A DNA stretch of 64,000 nucleotides from Bacteroidales bacterium. GTDB taxonomy: Bacteria; Bacteroidota; Bacteroidia; Bacteroidales; Paludibacteraceae. The stretch is from positions 123,656 to 187,655 of the forward strand of contig SUXC01000003.1 of the NCBI GenBank assembly GCA_015061165.1, read 5' to 3'. This document shows, piece after piece, positions 25,801 through 34,147 of this stretch. Below the pieces are notes generated by a model. It searched no databases, had not been told where the DNA came from, and saw only the letters and a list, made by a program, of their open reading frames with translations. A program made the position numbers and the translations under genes. Within the stretch, counting starts at the first letter, position 1. Each line of letters starts with the position of its first letter.

Positions 25801-26398
25801 GCCCATTTGTTGAGAAAATATCCAAAATAATATTCAATTCTCGACATTCTACTACAATCTATTACATGCTACTATAATTTTACGCCAATCAACGAGAATG
25901 GCATATTTCGTACAAAAGTGCAGCATGCTGACAAATATGCAATTCTCATGAATTTGCTATATCATACACAATTTCTGTGAAAAAAGGGTAGGTATGTGAA
26001 TTTTCTTGAATAATATTATTCTGTGCAGAAATGTAAATTTCTAAATAAATAACAACAGGAAGGATACATAATTCACAAATATATTTTACATACACATGTA
26101 TCACATATGCAAAATGAAAACTATTTCAAATTGAAATGTCCACCGATTAATGCGATTAATATTAGTGTGCTTTTATTATTTATAAATACTATAAAATCAA
26201 TGAAATACACAAAATACATAAATTAAATATATAAGTGTTTTTACGCATACACACCATAACTATCGTGTTTTATTTATATTTTGCTATTCATTTTCAATAA
26301 TTAACTGATTATCAGTAATAATATGCTATTTACTTGAATTTTATAGCAGTAGTAAAATAAACCTAATAATCAATAATATACTTCAATGATCTATATTT

Positions 26399-26478
26399 GT
26401 GAAATATTCACCAATATTCACAAGTGTGAAAATAATTTATTTTTGAAAAGTGAATTGTAAAATTTGCACATGTGAAAT
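26399..26478. promoter_or_regulatory. Operator-like inverted repeats upstream of the XRE gene
   Basis: GTGAAATATTCAC (26399-26411), TTCACAAGTGTGAA (26417-26430) and TTTGCACATGTGAAAT (26463-26478) share GTGAA/TTCAC half-sites. The last covers the -33 element, so a repressor bound there would block the promoter. Confidence 0.5.
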
Positions 26479-26494
26479 ATTTTTCATATCTTTG
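26463..26494 (+). promoter_or_regulatory. Promoter of the XRE regulator
   Basis: TTTG (26463-26466) and TATCTTTG (26487-26494) are 24 bases apart; the start codon lies about 60 bases further. Confidence 0.75.
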
Positions 26495-26554
26495 CACCCG
26501 ATTTCCGTGTTAGTATTGTATAACAGAAATGTAATTTGTCAAATAGTAAATAAT

Positions 26555-26974
26555 ATGAATGAGCGTGATCGGGTATTGCAGGTAATGCAATCGGAAGGCA
26601 TGAATGCCAAGCAGTTTTGTCGTGAGGTAGGCATTAGTCAAGGAACACTATCTAATATCATGGGTGGAAGGAATAAGCCCAGTTTGGATGTATTACAGGC
26701 TATTTTGCATCGTTTTCGTGCGGTGAGTTGCGATTGGTTGATTATGGGTGTGGGTACTATGTATATTGCAGGCGCCCGTGAAGAAGGAGTCTTGCCGCTC
26801 TTTGGTGATGATAGGCGTGAGGCAGTAACTCCTGTTGCAGCAGGGCAGAATGAGCCAATTGAGGAGAAACAACCAATATTGGCTGCTTCTCCTTTACAGG
26901 CTATTGCTTCTCCCCAACGGACTGTGTCAAAGATATTGGTGTTTTATTCCGACGGTACCTTTGAGGAGCGATAG
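26555..26974 (+). CDS. XRE-family HTH regulator
   Basis: This 139-residue protein has a helix-turn-helix at about residues 14-50 (NAKQFCREVGISQGTLSNI, then GGRNKPSLDVLQAIL) in the Cro/CI style, followed by DWLIMGVGTMY, seen in many Bacteroidetes XRE proteins. The rest is a Pro/Ala-rich linker and a short strand-forming tail ending YSDGTFEER. The ATG at 26555 lies after the promoter. The GTGAA/TTCAC repeats upstream suggest self-regulation. Its 3' end overlaps a convergent gene remnant by 31 bases. Confidence 0.85.
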   Translation: MNERDRVLQVMQSEGMNAKQFCREVGISQGTLSNIMGGRNKPSLDVLQAILHRFRAVSCDWLIMGVGTMYIAGAREEGVLPLFGDDRREAVTPVAAGQNEPIEEKQPILAASPLQAIASPQRTVSKILVFYSDGTFEER

Positions 26975-27285
26975 TATTGCCCCATGATGCTGTAGGTCTT
27001 GCCATTGCGGAAGATAAGCAGTTGTCCATTATGAAGGACTTTACGGCTATTAGGGAATGAGGTGGTAGGGCTGTTAAATAATGCTGTTTGGTCGTTCTTG
27101 TCGAAGCGGACAGCTATGTCATCGTAGGCAAAATAGGCAGGTGCATTCAATCCCCAATCGCCATATAAATCAGCCGAACCAACAAGGTTAAAGGCAATAG
27201 ACACCACTTCGCCCAATACCGACAAATCCCATTTTTGCCAAGTTGTGACTACGCTATCTCTGCCTTTTTTTTGTGATATGTGCAA
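26944..27285 (-). pseudogene. C-terminal remnant of a secreted DUF4465 protein with sorting tail
   Basis: The readable part begins TTWQKWDLSVLGEVVSIAF and continues GSADLYGDWGLNAPAYFA, the last third of a DUF4465 domain. It ends with a tail (RKVLHNGQLLIFRNGKTYS) like that of the endonuclease at 17660. The signal peptide and most of the domain are missing. Upstream of residue about 10 the sequence is promoter-like DNA (TTGCACATATC and an A-run on the minus strand), so a deletion seems to have joined a promoter -33 region to the gene end. The frame runs past the usual tail into the XRE gene. Confidence 0.65.
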
Positions 27286-27407
27286 AAATATTGGTATTTT
27301 TTTTGTGTTTTTGAAAAAGAAGAGGGGGATGGCATGAGGCTAAAATGACGAAAAATTGATACATATAGGTGGCAGAAAGTAAATAAAAGAATAATTTTCA
27401 ATTATTA

Positions 27408-27439
27408 TTTGTGTATGTCAAAAAAAAGCAGTACCTTTG
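27408..27439 (+). promoter_or_regulatory. Promoter before the phosphoesterase/V-ATPase run
   Basis: TTTG (27408-27411) and TACCTTTG (27432-27439) are 24 bases apart, 31 bases before the start at 27470. Confidence 0.8.
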
Positions 27440-27469
27440 CAAAGTTTGTAAAATATCAAAATAAATTTA

Positions 27470-29098
27470 ATGAAAATAGAGTTTTTGTTTCAAATAAAAT
27501 GTGATTTTTTTGAGAAGATTGTTCTCTGGGTGTTTTTGGTGGTATTCTCATCAATGACTTTTGCGCAAGAACGAGTGATGGTAATAGCTGACCCACATGT
27601 ATTGGCAAGTTCGCTTGTGGAAGAGGGGGCTGCCATGGATGAAATGATGGCAGGGCAACGCAAGATGCTTGACCTGAGCGAAGCTGCCTTCTGCGCACTC
27701 GTAGATACAGCCCTCGTGCATAAGCCTAGTCTCGTTCTCATTCCTGGCGACCTCACCAAAGACGGCGAGATAGCTAGTCATGAGGTAGTCGTAGCGCAAA
27801 TCAACAAACTCCTGGCTGCCGGTATCAATGTGCTGGCAATCCCTGGCAACCACGATATAGGTGGCACAGCCTATGCCTATCGTGGCGCAGAGACCGTAGT
27901 CGTAGAGACATTGGCCGACAACGCTTGGGAAAGCACATACGATATGATCTACAGCCAAGTCTTGGCTAAAGACCCTGCTTCGCATAGTTATGTGGCTGAA
28001 CCACTTCGCGGCGTGACCGTCATAGGTATTGACGCTTCGCACAACGACGGCGAAGGTTATCTCTCTAACGAGACCCTGGCGTGGGTTCTTGCCCAAGCCG
28101 ATGCAGCCAAAGAGAAATGCAATATGGTATTGGCTATGTGTCACTGGCAAGTGTTAGAGCATGTGGATGATGGTGGTATGATTACGGACATTTCCGCACG
28201 ATTGCAAGCAGCAGATACGATACGTGATGAACTGATGGCACATGGCGTGCATATGCTGCTGACTGGACACGTGCATGTGAACAGTATATCGACATACCGC
28301 GATACAATCGCTGTGATAGGAGACAGTATTGTGGAAATTAGTACGGGTTCGCCTATCACCTATCCATGTCCTTATCGCTGGCTGACTATTGCAAGTGATA
28401 GAAGTACTGTTGAGGTTAGTACAGCGATGTTATCAGCATTACCTGAGCAAGATAATCTGACAACCTATAGCCGCGAATGGATGAAAGAGCATATTGAGAT
28501 AATGATGCCATCGCTATCAGTACGTTTGTACGACAAAGCGGCAGGCGTAATGGAGAAAAGAGTGGAAGATATGCTGAAAAACGTACCCATGGGCTCAATG
28601 CTTATTTCTGCATTCAAAAAGAGTTTGCCAGAAACCGATGAAGAGAAATATGCATTGGTAAATAAACATTTGGCGAGTACAATTGTAGATTTATATTTGT
28701 TGCATAGCATAGCTAATGAACCACAACATGCAGAAGCCGACTCGTTGGCGCAAGCTATGTACACTGGTATAGGAGCTATGATTCATGAATTGACAGATGC
28801 AGTGTTGAAATCGTTTGTCGCCTTGCAAGAGGAAATGATAACGAATATACAAAATGCGAACAGACCAGCTATTCAGTCCTTGGTGGAAGATCGCACGCAT
28901 TGGGCTACACTTTATAGCGACCTTACCGATGACCTTATGGGTCAATGGGTGATCAACGAGGCCATCCCATACAGCTCTGTGGAGAACGTGACGAACGCCG
29001 CTGCCGATGGCGTGATATACGACATCTTGGGTCGTCGTGTGACGGATAAAGCAAAGCATGGTATTTATATTGAAAACGGAAAGAAAATTATAAAATAA
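27470..29098 (+). CDS. Secreted metallophosphoesterase with sorting-type tail
   Basis: This 542-residue calcineurin-like phosphoesterase has a signal peptide (hydrophobic residues about 18-32, cut after TFA). The metal-binding blocks are VIADPHVL, LIPGDLTKDG, IPGNHDIGG and LLTGHVHVN, giving the full set of Asp, Asn and His ligands. The C-terminus (VIYDILGRRVTDKAKHGIYI) has the look of a Bacteroidales sorting tail. It would cleave phosphoesters in the periplasm or outside. It ends only 8 bases before the V-ATPase operon and may share its transcript. Confidence 0.88.
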   Translation: MKIEFLFQIKCDFFEKIVLWVFLVVFSSMTFAQERVMVIADPHVLASSLVEEGAAMDEMMAGQRKMLDLSEAAFCALVDTALVHKPSLVLIPGDLTKDGEIASHEVVVAQINKLLAAGINVLAIPGNHDIGGTAYAYRGAETVVVETLADNAWESTYDMIYSQVLAKDPASHSYVAEPLRGVTVIGIDASHNDGEGYLSNETLAWVLAQADAAKEKCNMVLAMCHWQVLEHVDDGGMITDISARLQAADTIRDELMAHGVHMLLTGHVHVNSISTYRDTIAVIGDSIVEISTGSPITYPCPYRWLTIASDRSTVEVSTAMLSALPEQDNLTTYSREWMKEHIEIMMPSLSVRLYDKAAGVMEKRVEDMLKNVPMGSMLISAFKKSLPETDEEKYALVNKHLASTIVDLYLLHSIANEPQHAEADSLAQAMYTGIGAMIHELTDAVLKSFVALQEEMITNIQNANRPAIQSLVEDRTHWATLYSDLTDDLMGQWVINEAIPYSSVENVTNAAADGVIYDILGRRVTDKAKHGIYIENGKKIIK

Positions 29099-29106
29099 TA
29101 TACAAA

Positions 29107-29691
29107 ATGAATCTATCAGAATTGACTAACAAAATCTACGCGGAAGGCGTAGAGAAAGGTAATGCCGAGGCAGCTGCTATCGTGAAGAAAGCACAAGATG
29201 AAGCTGCTGCTATCGTGGCTAAAGCCGAGAAAGAGGCAGCGGAGAAATTGGCTGCTGCAGAAGCAAAATTGGCAGAGATGGACAAGAACACTCGTGCCGA
29301 GTTGAAACTCTTCGCTGAGCAAAGCGTAAGCGCACTCAAGACAGAAGTAACAAACCTGCTCACCGAGCAAGTGGCTGCTGACAGCGTGAAAGCTGCTACA
29401 GCTGACGCTAAATTCATGCAAGGCGTGATTGCTAAGCTCGCTGAGCAAATGGCGAAGGATGGCGATGTAACTATCGAGGCAAAAGATGCAGAGGCATTGA
29501 AGGCATATTTCGCTGCTAATGCTAAAGGTTTGCTCGAAAAAGGCGTGAAGATTAACGAAGTAAAAGGTATCAAGACCGACTTCGCTATCGTACCAGAGAA
29601 AGGTGGCTACAAATTGAACTTCGGCGAGAAGGAGTTTGTAGAGTACTTCAAAGAGTTCTTGCGTCCACAGTTAATTGATTTGCTGTTCTAA
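29107..29691 (+). CDS. atpE: V-type ATPase subunit E (peripheral stalk)
   Basis: This 194-residue stalk protein has a long Ala/Glu/Lys coiled coil at residues about 15-75 and a C-terminal globular part with KINEVKGIKTDFAIV. This matches the peripheral stalk E subunit that ties the ATPase head to subunit I. It is the first gene of a seven-gene run and overlaps the next start by 1 base. No separate G/H stalk partner is found in the run. Confidence 0.9.
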   Translation: MNLSELTNKIYAEGVEKGNAEAAAIVKKAQDEAAAIVAKAEKEAAEKLAAAEAKLAEMDKNTRAELKLFAEQSVSALKTEVTNLLTEQVAADSVKAATADAKFMQGVIAKLAEQMAKDGDVTIEAKDAEALKAYFAANAKGLLEKGVKINEVKGIKTDFAIVPEKGGYKLNFGEKEFVEYFKEFLRPQLIDLLF

Positions 29692-30410
29692 TGGGATACG
29701 AATGTTTACTGGCTGGTTTGCCTGACTTGAAAGCAGGGGGAGAAGCGCCCATGACAATGGACGCTCTGCTGGAGCTTTTTGGTGAGACACTCACCGAGAA
29801 GGACCTCGCGCTGCTTTCCGTGTTGCGTCTGCCATCTGATGCGCAGGAAGTGCTGGATAAGATTGCCGAGTATGACGAGACAATCTTGAATCAGCCAAGC
29901 TGGTGGGAAGACGCACGCGAAGTGCTGTCTGAAACCGACTTGCGCACACAGGTGCTATACGAAATGGGTCTTGCGAGCAAAAACGCGTTTGTTCGCAAAT
30001 GGTTTGCGTTCAACCAAGACATGAACAATGTGTTGGCAGCAACTATTTGTCGTCGTCACGGTTTTGATGTGCGTAAGGCAATCGTTGGGCATAACCCTGT
30101 GGCAGAGATCTTGCGAAAGGATTTGCCACAAAAGGATTTTGGCTTGGCAGGCGTGATGGATAATCTGTCGGAAGTGATGGCGCTCGTGGAGATTGATAAC
30201 CTCATGGAGCGTGAGAAACAGATGGATGCAATCCGCTTTGCATGGTTGGAGGAGAAGACACTATTCGTGAACTTCTCCATTGAGAATGTATTGGCTTACT
30301 ACTTGCAAGCAGAAATGCTGAATCGTTGGGCTCTCCTCACAGTAGAACAGGGTGAGAAGGTCTTTAGAGAGTTGGTGAGTGATATGAAAAAAGGAATAAA
30401 TTTACAATAA
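29691..30410 (+). CDS. DUF2764 protein, probable V-ATPase C-like subunit
   Basis: This 239-residue, largely helical soluble protein begins MGYECLLAGLPDLKAGG. DUF2764 is found in this position in Bacteroidetes, Chlamydia and spirochaete V-ATPase operons, and has been taken as the counterpart of subunit C, which couples the central stalk to the K ring. That role is an inference from position; there is no ordinary C subunit here. It is tightly packed between E and A. Confidence 0.82.
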   Translation: MGYECLLAGLPDLKAGGEAPMTMDALLELFGETLTEKDLALLSVLRLPSDAQEVLDKIAEYDETILNQPSWWEDAREVLSETDLRTQVLYEMGLASKNAFVRKWFAFNQDMNNVLAATICRRHGFDVRKAIVGHNPVAEILRKDLPQKDFGLAGVMDNLSEVMALVEIDNLMEREKQMDAIRFAWLEEKTLFVNFSIENVLAYYLQAEMLNRWALLTVEQGEKVFRELVSDMKKGINLQ

Positions 30411-30414
30411 AGAT

Positions 30415-32172
30415 ATGACAACAGGAAAAGTAAAAGGTATCATCGCCAACCTCGTGACTGTGGTGGTAGATGGACCTGTATCACAAAACGAAATCTGCTA
30501 CATCAAGCTCGGCGAGACCCGATTGATGGCAGAGGTCATTAAGGTGATTGGCGACAATGTCTTTGTGCAAGTGTTTGAAAGCACTCGTGGACTGAAAGTC
30601 GGCAATACCGTAGAGTTTACAGGACACATGCTCGAGGTAACCCTCGGTCCTGGTCTTTTGAGCCGTAACTACGATGGTCTGCAAAACGACCTCGATAAGT
30701 TGACTGGCGTTTTCCTCCAACGTGGTGAGTACAACTTCCCACTTGATGAGGAGAAGCTATGGAAGTTCGAGCCACTTGCCAAAGTGGGTGACAAAGTGGA
30801 AGCTGCTGCATGGTTGGGTGAGGTAGATGAGAATTACCAACCACACAAGATCATGGTGCCATTCGTATTCGAAGGCACATACACCGTGAAGAGCATCGTG
30901 GCTGCTGGCGAGTACAAGATTCACGACACCATCGCTGTCTTGACCGACGCTGAGGGTAATGACCACAATGTGACCATGGTACAAAAATGGCCAGTGAAGA
31001 AGCCAGTATTGGCATACAAGAGCAAACCACGTCCATTCAAGTTGCTTGAGACAGGTGTGCGTACTATCGACACCGCTAACCCAATCTGCGAGGGCGGTAC
31101 AGGATTTATCCCTGGTCCTTTCGGTACAGGTAAGACCGTGCTCCAACACGCTATCTCTAAGCAAGCAGAAGCAGATATCGTGATCATCGCTGCCTGCGGT
31201 GAGCGTGCAAACGAGGTAGTGGAGACCTTTACCGAGTTCCCAGAGTTGGAAGACCCACATACAGGTCGCAAGTTGATGGAGCGTACCATCATTATCGCCA
31301 ACACATCTAACATGCCTGTGGCATCTCGTGAGGCATCTGTATATACCTCAATGGCTATTGCAGAGTACTACCGTTCGATGGGATTGCGCGTGCTCTTGAT
31401 GGCTGACTCTACTTCTCGTTGGGCACAAGCATTGCGTGAGATGTCTAACCGTTTGGAGGAGTTGCCAGGTCAAGATGCGTTCCCAATGGACTTGTCGGCA
31501 ATTATCGGTGCGTTCTATGCGCGTGCAGGTTACGTGTACCTTAATAATGGTAAGACTGGTTCAGTAACCTTCTTGGGTACTGTATCACCTGCAGGTGGTA
31601 ACTTGAAGGAGCCAGTGACTGAGGGTACAAAGAAAGTGGCACGTTGCTTCTATGCACTGGAGCAAGCACGTGCTGACCGTAAGCGTTACCCTGCTGTGAA
31701 CCCAATCGACTCATACTCAAAGTACATCGAATATCCTGAGTTTGAGGAGTATATCGCTGGTATCATCGACGATAAGTGGCTCGGCAAAGTGAACGATATG
31801 AAGACCTACTTGCAACGCGGTAAGGAGATTCAAGAACAAATCAATATCTTGGGTGACGACGGTGTGCCAGTAGATTATCACGAGGAGTTCTGGAAATCAG
31901 AGGTAATCGACTTCGTGGTACTGCAACAAGATGCATTCGATAAGATCGATGCTGTGTGCCCATTGGAGCGTCAACAATATATCCTCAACCTCGTGATGGA
32001 TATCTGCAAACACGACTATAACTTCACCAACTTCCTTGACGTAAGCGAATACTTCAAGCGCGTGATTAACCTCTGCAAGCAGATGAACTATAGCGAGTTC
32101 AAGAGCGAAGAATTTAATAAGTATCAACAACAACTCAACGACTTGCTCGCTGAGCGTCAAATAAAAGCATAA
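30415..32172 (+). CDS. atpA: V-type ATPase catalytic subunit A
   Basis: This 585-residue catalytic subunit has its Walker A loop GPFGTGKT at about residues 233-241, the non-homologous insert typical of A subunits before it, and VLLMADSTSRWAQALRE further on. It hydrolyses or makes ATP in the A3B3 head. Its length is normal for the A/V type. It is followed by subunit B after 5 bases. Confidence 0.98.
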   Translation: MTTGKVKGIIANLVTVVVDGPVSQNEICYIKLGETRLMAEVIKVIGDNVFVQVFESTRGLKVGNTVEFTGHMLEVTLGPGLLSRNYDGLQNDLDKLTGVFLQRGEYNFPLDEEKLWKFEPLAKVGDKVEAAAWLGEVDENYQPHKIMVPFVFEGTYTVKSIVAAGEYKIHDTIAVLTDAEGNDHNVTMVQKWPVKKPVLAYKSKPRPFKLLETGVRTIDTANPICEGGTGFIPGPFGTGKTVLQHAISKQAEADIVIIAACGERANEVVETFTEFPELEDPHTGRKLMERTIIIANTSNMPVASREASVYTSMAIAEYYRSMGLRVLLMADSTSRWAQALREMSNRLEELPGQDAFPMDLSAIIGAFYARAGYVYLNNGKTGSVTFLGTVSPAGGNLKEPVTEGTKKVARCFYALEQARADRKRYPAVNPIDSYSKYIEYPEFEEYIAGIIDDKWLGKVNDMKTYLQRGKEIQEQINILGDDGVPVDYHEEFWKSEVIDFVVLQQDAFDKIDAVCPLERQQYILNLVMDICKHDYNFTNFLDVSEYFKRVINLCKQMNYSEFKSEEFNKYQQQLNDLLAERQIKA

Positions 32173-32177
32173 CGACT

Positions 32178-33506
32178 ATGGCAAAAGCATTTCAAAAGAT
32201 TTATACTCAAATCACGGCTATCACCAAAGCAACTTGCTCGCTGAAAGCCGAAGGAGTAGGTAACGACGAGCTCGCTACCGTGAATGGTAAGTTGGCACAG
32301 GTCGTTAAGATTATGGGCGACGATGTGACATTGCAGGTGTTTGAGGGTACAGAGGGTATCCCAACCAATGCAGAAGTAGTGTTCCTCGGCAAAGCTCCAT
32401 CACTGAAGGTGAGCGAGCAATTGGCAGGTCGCTTCTTCAACGCCTATGGTGATCCAATCGATGGCGGACCTGCTATCGAGGGTCAAGAGGTGGAGATTGG
32501 TGGTCCAAGTGTGAACCCAGTTCGCCGTAAACAACCATCTGAGCTTATCGCAACTGGTATCGCAGGTATCGACTTGAACAATACCTTGGTATCTGGACAA
32601 AAGATTCCATTCTTTGCTGACCCAGACCAACCATACAACCAAGTGATGGCTAACGTGGCTCTGCGTGCAGAGGCAGATAAGATTATCTTGGGTGGTATGG
32701 GATTGACCAACGACGACTATTTGTACTTCAAGAATGTGTTCTCTAACGCGGGTGTATTGGACCGTATCGTGTCTTTCGTAAACACCACTGAGAACCCACC
32801 AGTAGAACGTCTGTTGATTCCAGATATGGCATTGTGCGCAGCTGAGTACTTCGCTGTACAAAAGCACGAGAAAGTGTTGGTGCTCTTGACCGACATGACC
32901 TTGTACGCCGATGCATTGGCTATCGTAAGTAACCGTATGGATCAGATTCCATCTAAGGACTCTATGCCTGGTTCTCTCTATTCTGACCTTGCAAAGATCT
33001 ACGAGAAGGCCGTACAATTCCCAGAGGAAGCAGGTGGTGGCTCAATCACCATTATCGCTGTGACCACCTTGTCTGGTGGCGATATTACCCACGCTATTCC
33101 AGATAATACGGGTTATATCACCGAGGGTCAGTTGTACTTGCGTCGTGATAGTGATATCGGTAAAGTTATTGTGGACCCATTCCGTTCACTCTCTCGTTTG
33201 AAACAATTGGTGGCTGGTAAGAAGACTCGCGAAGATCACCCACAAGTGATGAACGCTGCTGTTCGCCTCTATGCTGATGCTGCAAACGCAAAAACCAAGC
33301 AAGAGAACGGTTTCGACCTCACCAATTATGACGAGCGTTGCCTTGAGTTTGCAAAGGACTACTCCAGCCAAATTTTGGCTATTGATGTGAATATCAACAC
33401 CACACAGATGTTGGATGTAGCTTGGACTTTGTTTGCTAAGTACTTCAAACCAGAAGAGGCAAACATCAAGCAAGCATTGGTGGATAAATATTGGCCAAAA
33501 GCATAA
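32178..33506 (+). CDS. atpB: V-type ATPase subunit B
   Basis: This 442-residue non-catalytic head subunit alternates with A in the ring. Typical blocks are PIDGGPAIEG, NPVRRKQPSELIATGIAGID and SGQKIPFFADPDQPYNQ; the last replaces the P-loop, as expected for B. VLLTDMTLYADALAIVSNR and PDNTGYITEGQLYLRRD are also family blocks. Length and place in the operon are normal. Confidence 0.98.
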   Translation: MAKAFQKIYTQITAITKATCSLKAEGVGNDELATVNGKLAQVVKIMGDDVTLQVFEGTEGIPTNAEVVFLGKAPSLKVSEQLAGRFFNAYGDPIDGGPAIEGQEVEIGGPSVNPVRRKQPSELIATGIAGIDLNNTLVSGQKIPFFADPDQPYNQVMANVALRAEADKIILGGMGLTNDDYLYFKNVFSNAGVLDRIVSFVNTTENPPVERLLIPDMALCAAEYFAVQKHEKVLVLLTDMTLYADALAIVSNRMDQIPSKDSMPGSLYSDLAKIYEKAVQFPEEAGGGSITIIAVTTLSGGDITHAIPDNTGYITEGQLYLRRDSDIGKVIVDPFRSLSRLKQLVAGKKTREDHPQVMNAAVRLYADAANAKTKQENGFDLTNYDERCLEFAKDYSSQILAIDVNINTTQMLDVAWTLFAKYFKPEEANIKQALVDKYWPKA

Positions 33507-33514
33507 TATAAATT

Positions 33515-34147
33515 ATGGCAATTCAATATCAATTTAATAAAACATCGTTGCAGGCACTTGAGAAGGACCTCAAGATGCGCCAACGTACTCTGCCTACGCT
33601 TCAGAGCAAGGAGTCGGCTCTCCGACTTGAAGTGAAGCGTGCAAAGGACGAGATCAAGGCGCTGGATGAGGAAGTGGACCGCCGAATCAAGGACTACGAC
33701 CAGATGTTGGCTCTATGGGGCGAGTTCGACACCTCGCTCATCCATGTGGACGACGTGCGCATGTCTATTAAGAAGATCGCAGGCGTGCGCGTACCCGTAT
33801 TGGAAGAGGTGGTGTATTCAACCAAAGAGTTTAGCATCTTCTCAAGTCCTAAATGGTTTGCAGACGGCTTCAACCAACTCAAAGCCATTGCCGATGTAGG
33901 TATTCGTCAGGAGTTTGTGCGCCGTAAGGTAGAGCTCCTTGACTATGCACGTAAGAAGACTACCCAAAAGGTGAACCTCTTTGAGAAAGTGCAGATACCT
34001 GGTTATCAAGACGCTATTCGTAAGATTAAGCGTTTTATGGAAGATGAAGAGAACCTCAGCAAGTCATCGCAAAAGATTGTAAAATCCAAACGCGAAGCAG
34101 AAGCACGTATGGCTGAGGAATTAGAAAGAAAGGGGGCACAAGCATGA
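33515..34147 (+). CDS. atpD: V-type ATPase subunit D (central rotor)
   Basis: This 210-residue rotor protein forms long antiparallel helices at both ends (KDLKMRQRTLPTLQSKES at the start, ENLSKSSQKIVKSKREAEAR near the end). Its N-terminal FNKTSLQALEKDL is the family start. It turns inside the A3B3 head. It overlaps the subunit I start by 4 bases. The usual partner subunit F is not encoded in this run. Confidence 0.93.
   Translation: MAIQYQFNKTSLQALEKDLKMRQRTLPTLQSKESALRLEVKRAKDEIKALDEEVDRRIKDYDQMLALWGEFDTSLIHVDDVRMSIKKIAGVRVPVLEEVVYSTKEFSIFSSPKWFADGFNQLKAIADVGIRQEFVRRKVELLDYARKKTTQKVNLFEKVQIPGYQDAIRKIKRFMEDEENLSKSSQKIVKSKREAEARMAEELERKGAQA

Larger units (their letters stand above)
25801..26554. 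other. A+T-rich gene-free stretch with many GTGAA/TTCAC sites
   Basis: About 750 bases visibly dominated by A and T hold no believable gene. It includes the palindrome ACTGAT-T-ATCAGT (26304-26316) and, near the end, three inverted repeats built on GTGAA/TTCAC (26399-26478) just before the XRE gene. No clear DnaA-box cluster was seen. Confidence 0.65.

Noticed and set aside
25801..26460. A+T-rich stretch considered as a replication origin
   Set aside because: No clear cluster of DnaA boxes and no dnaA/dnaN nearby.
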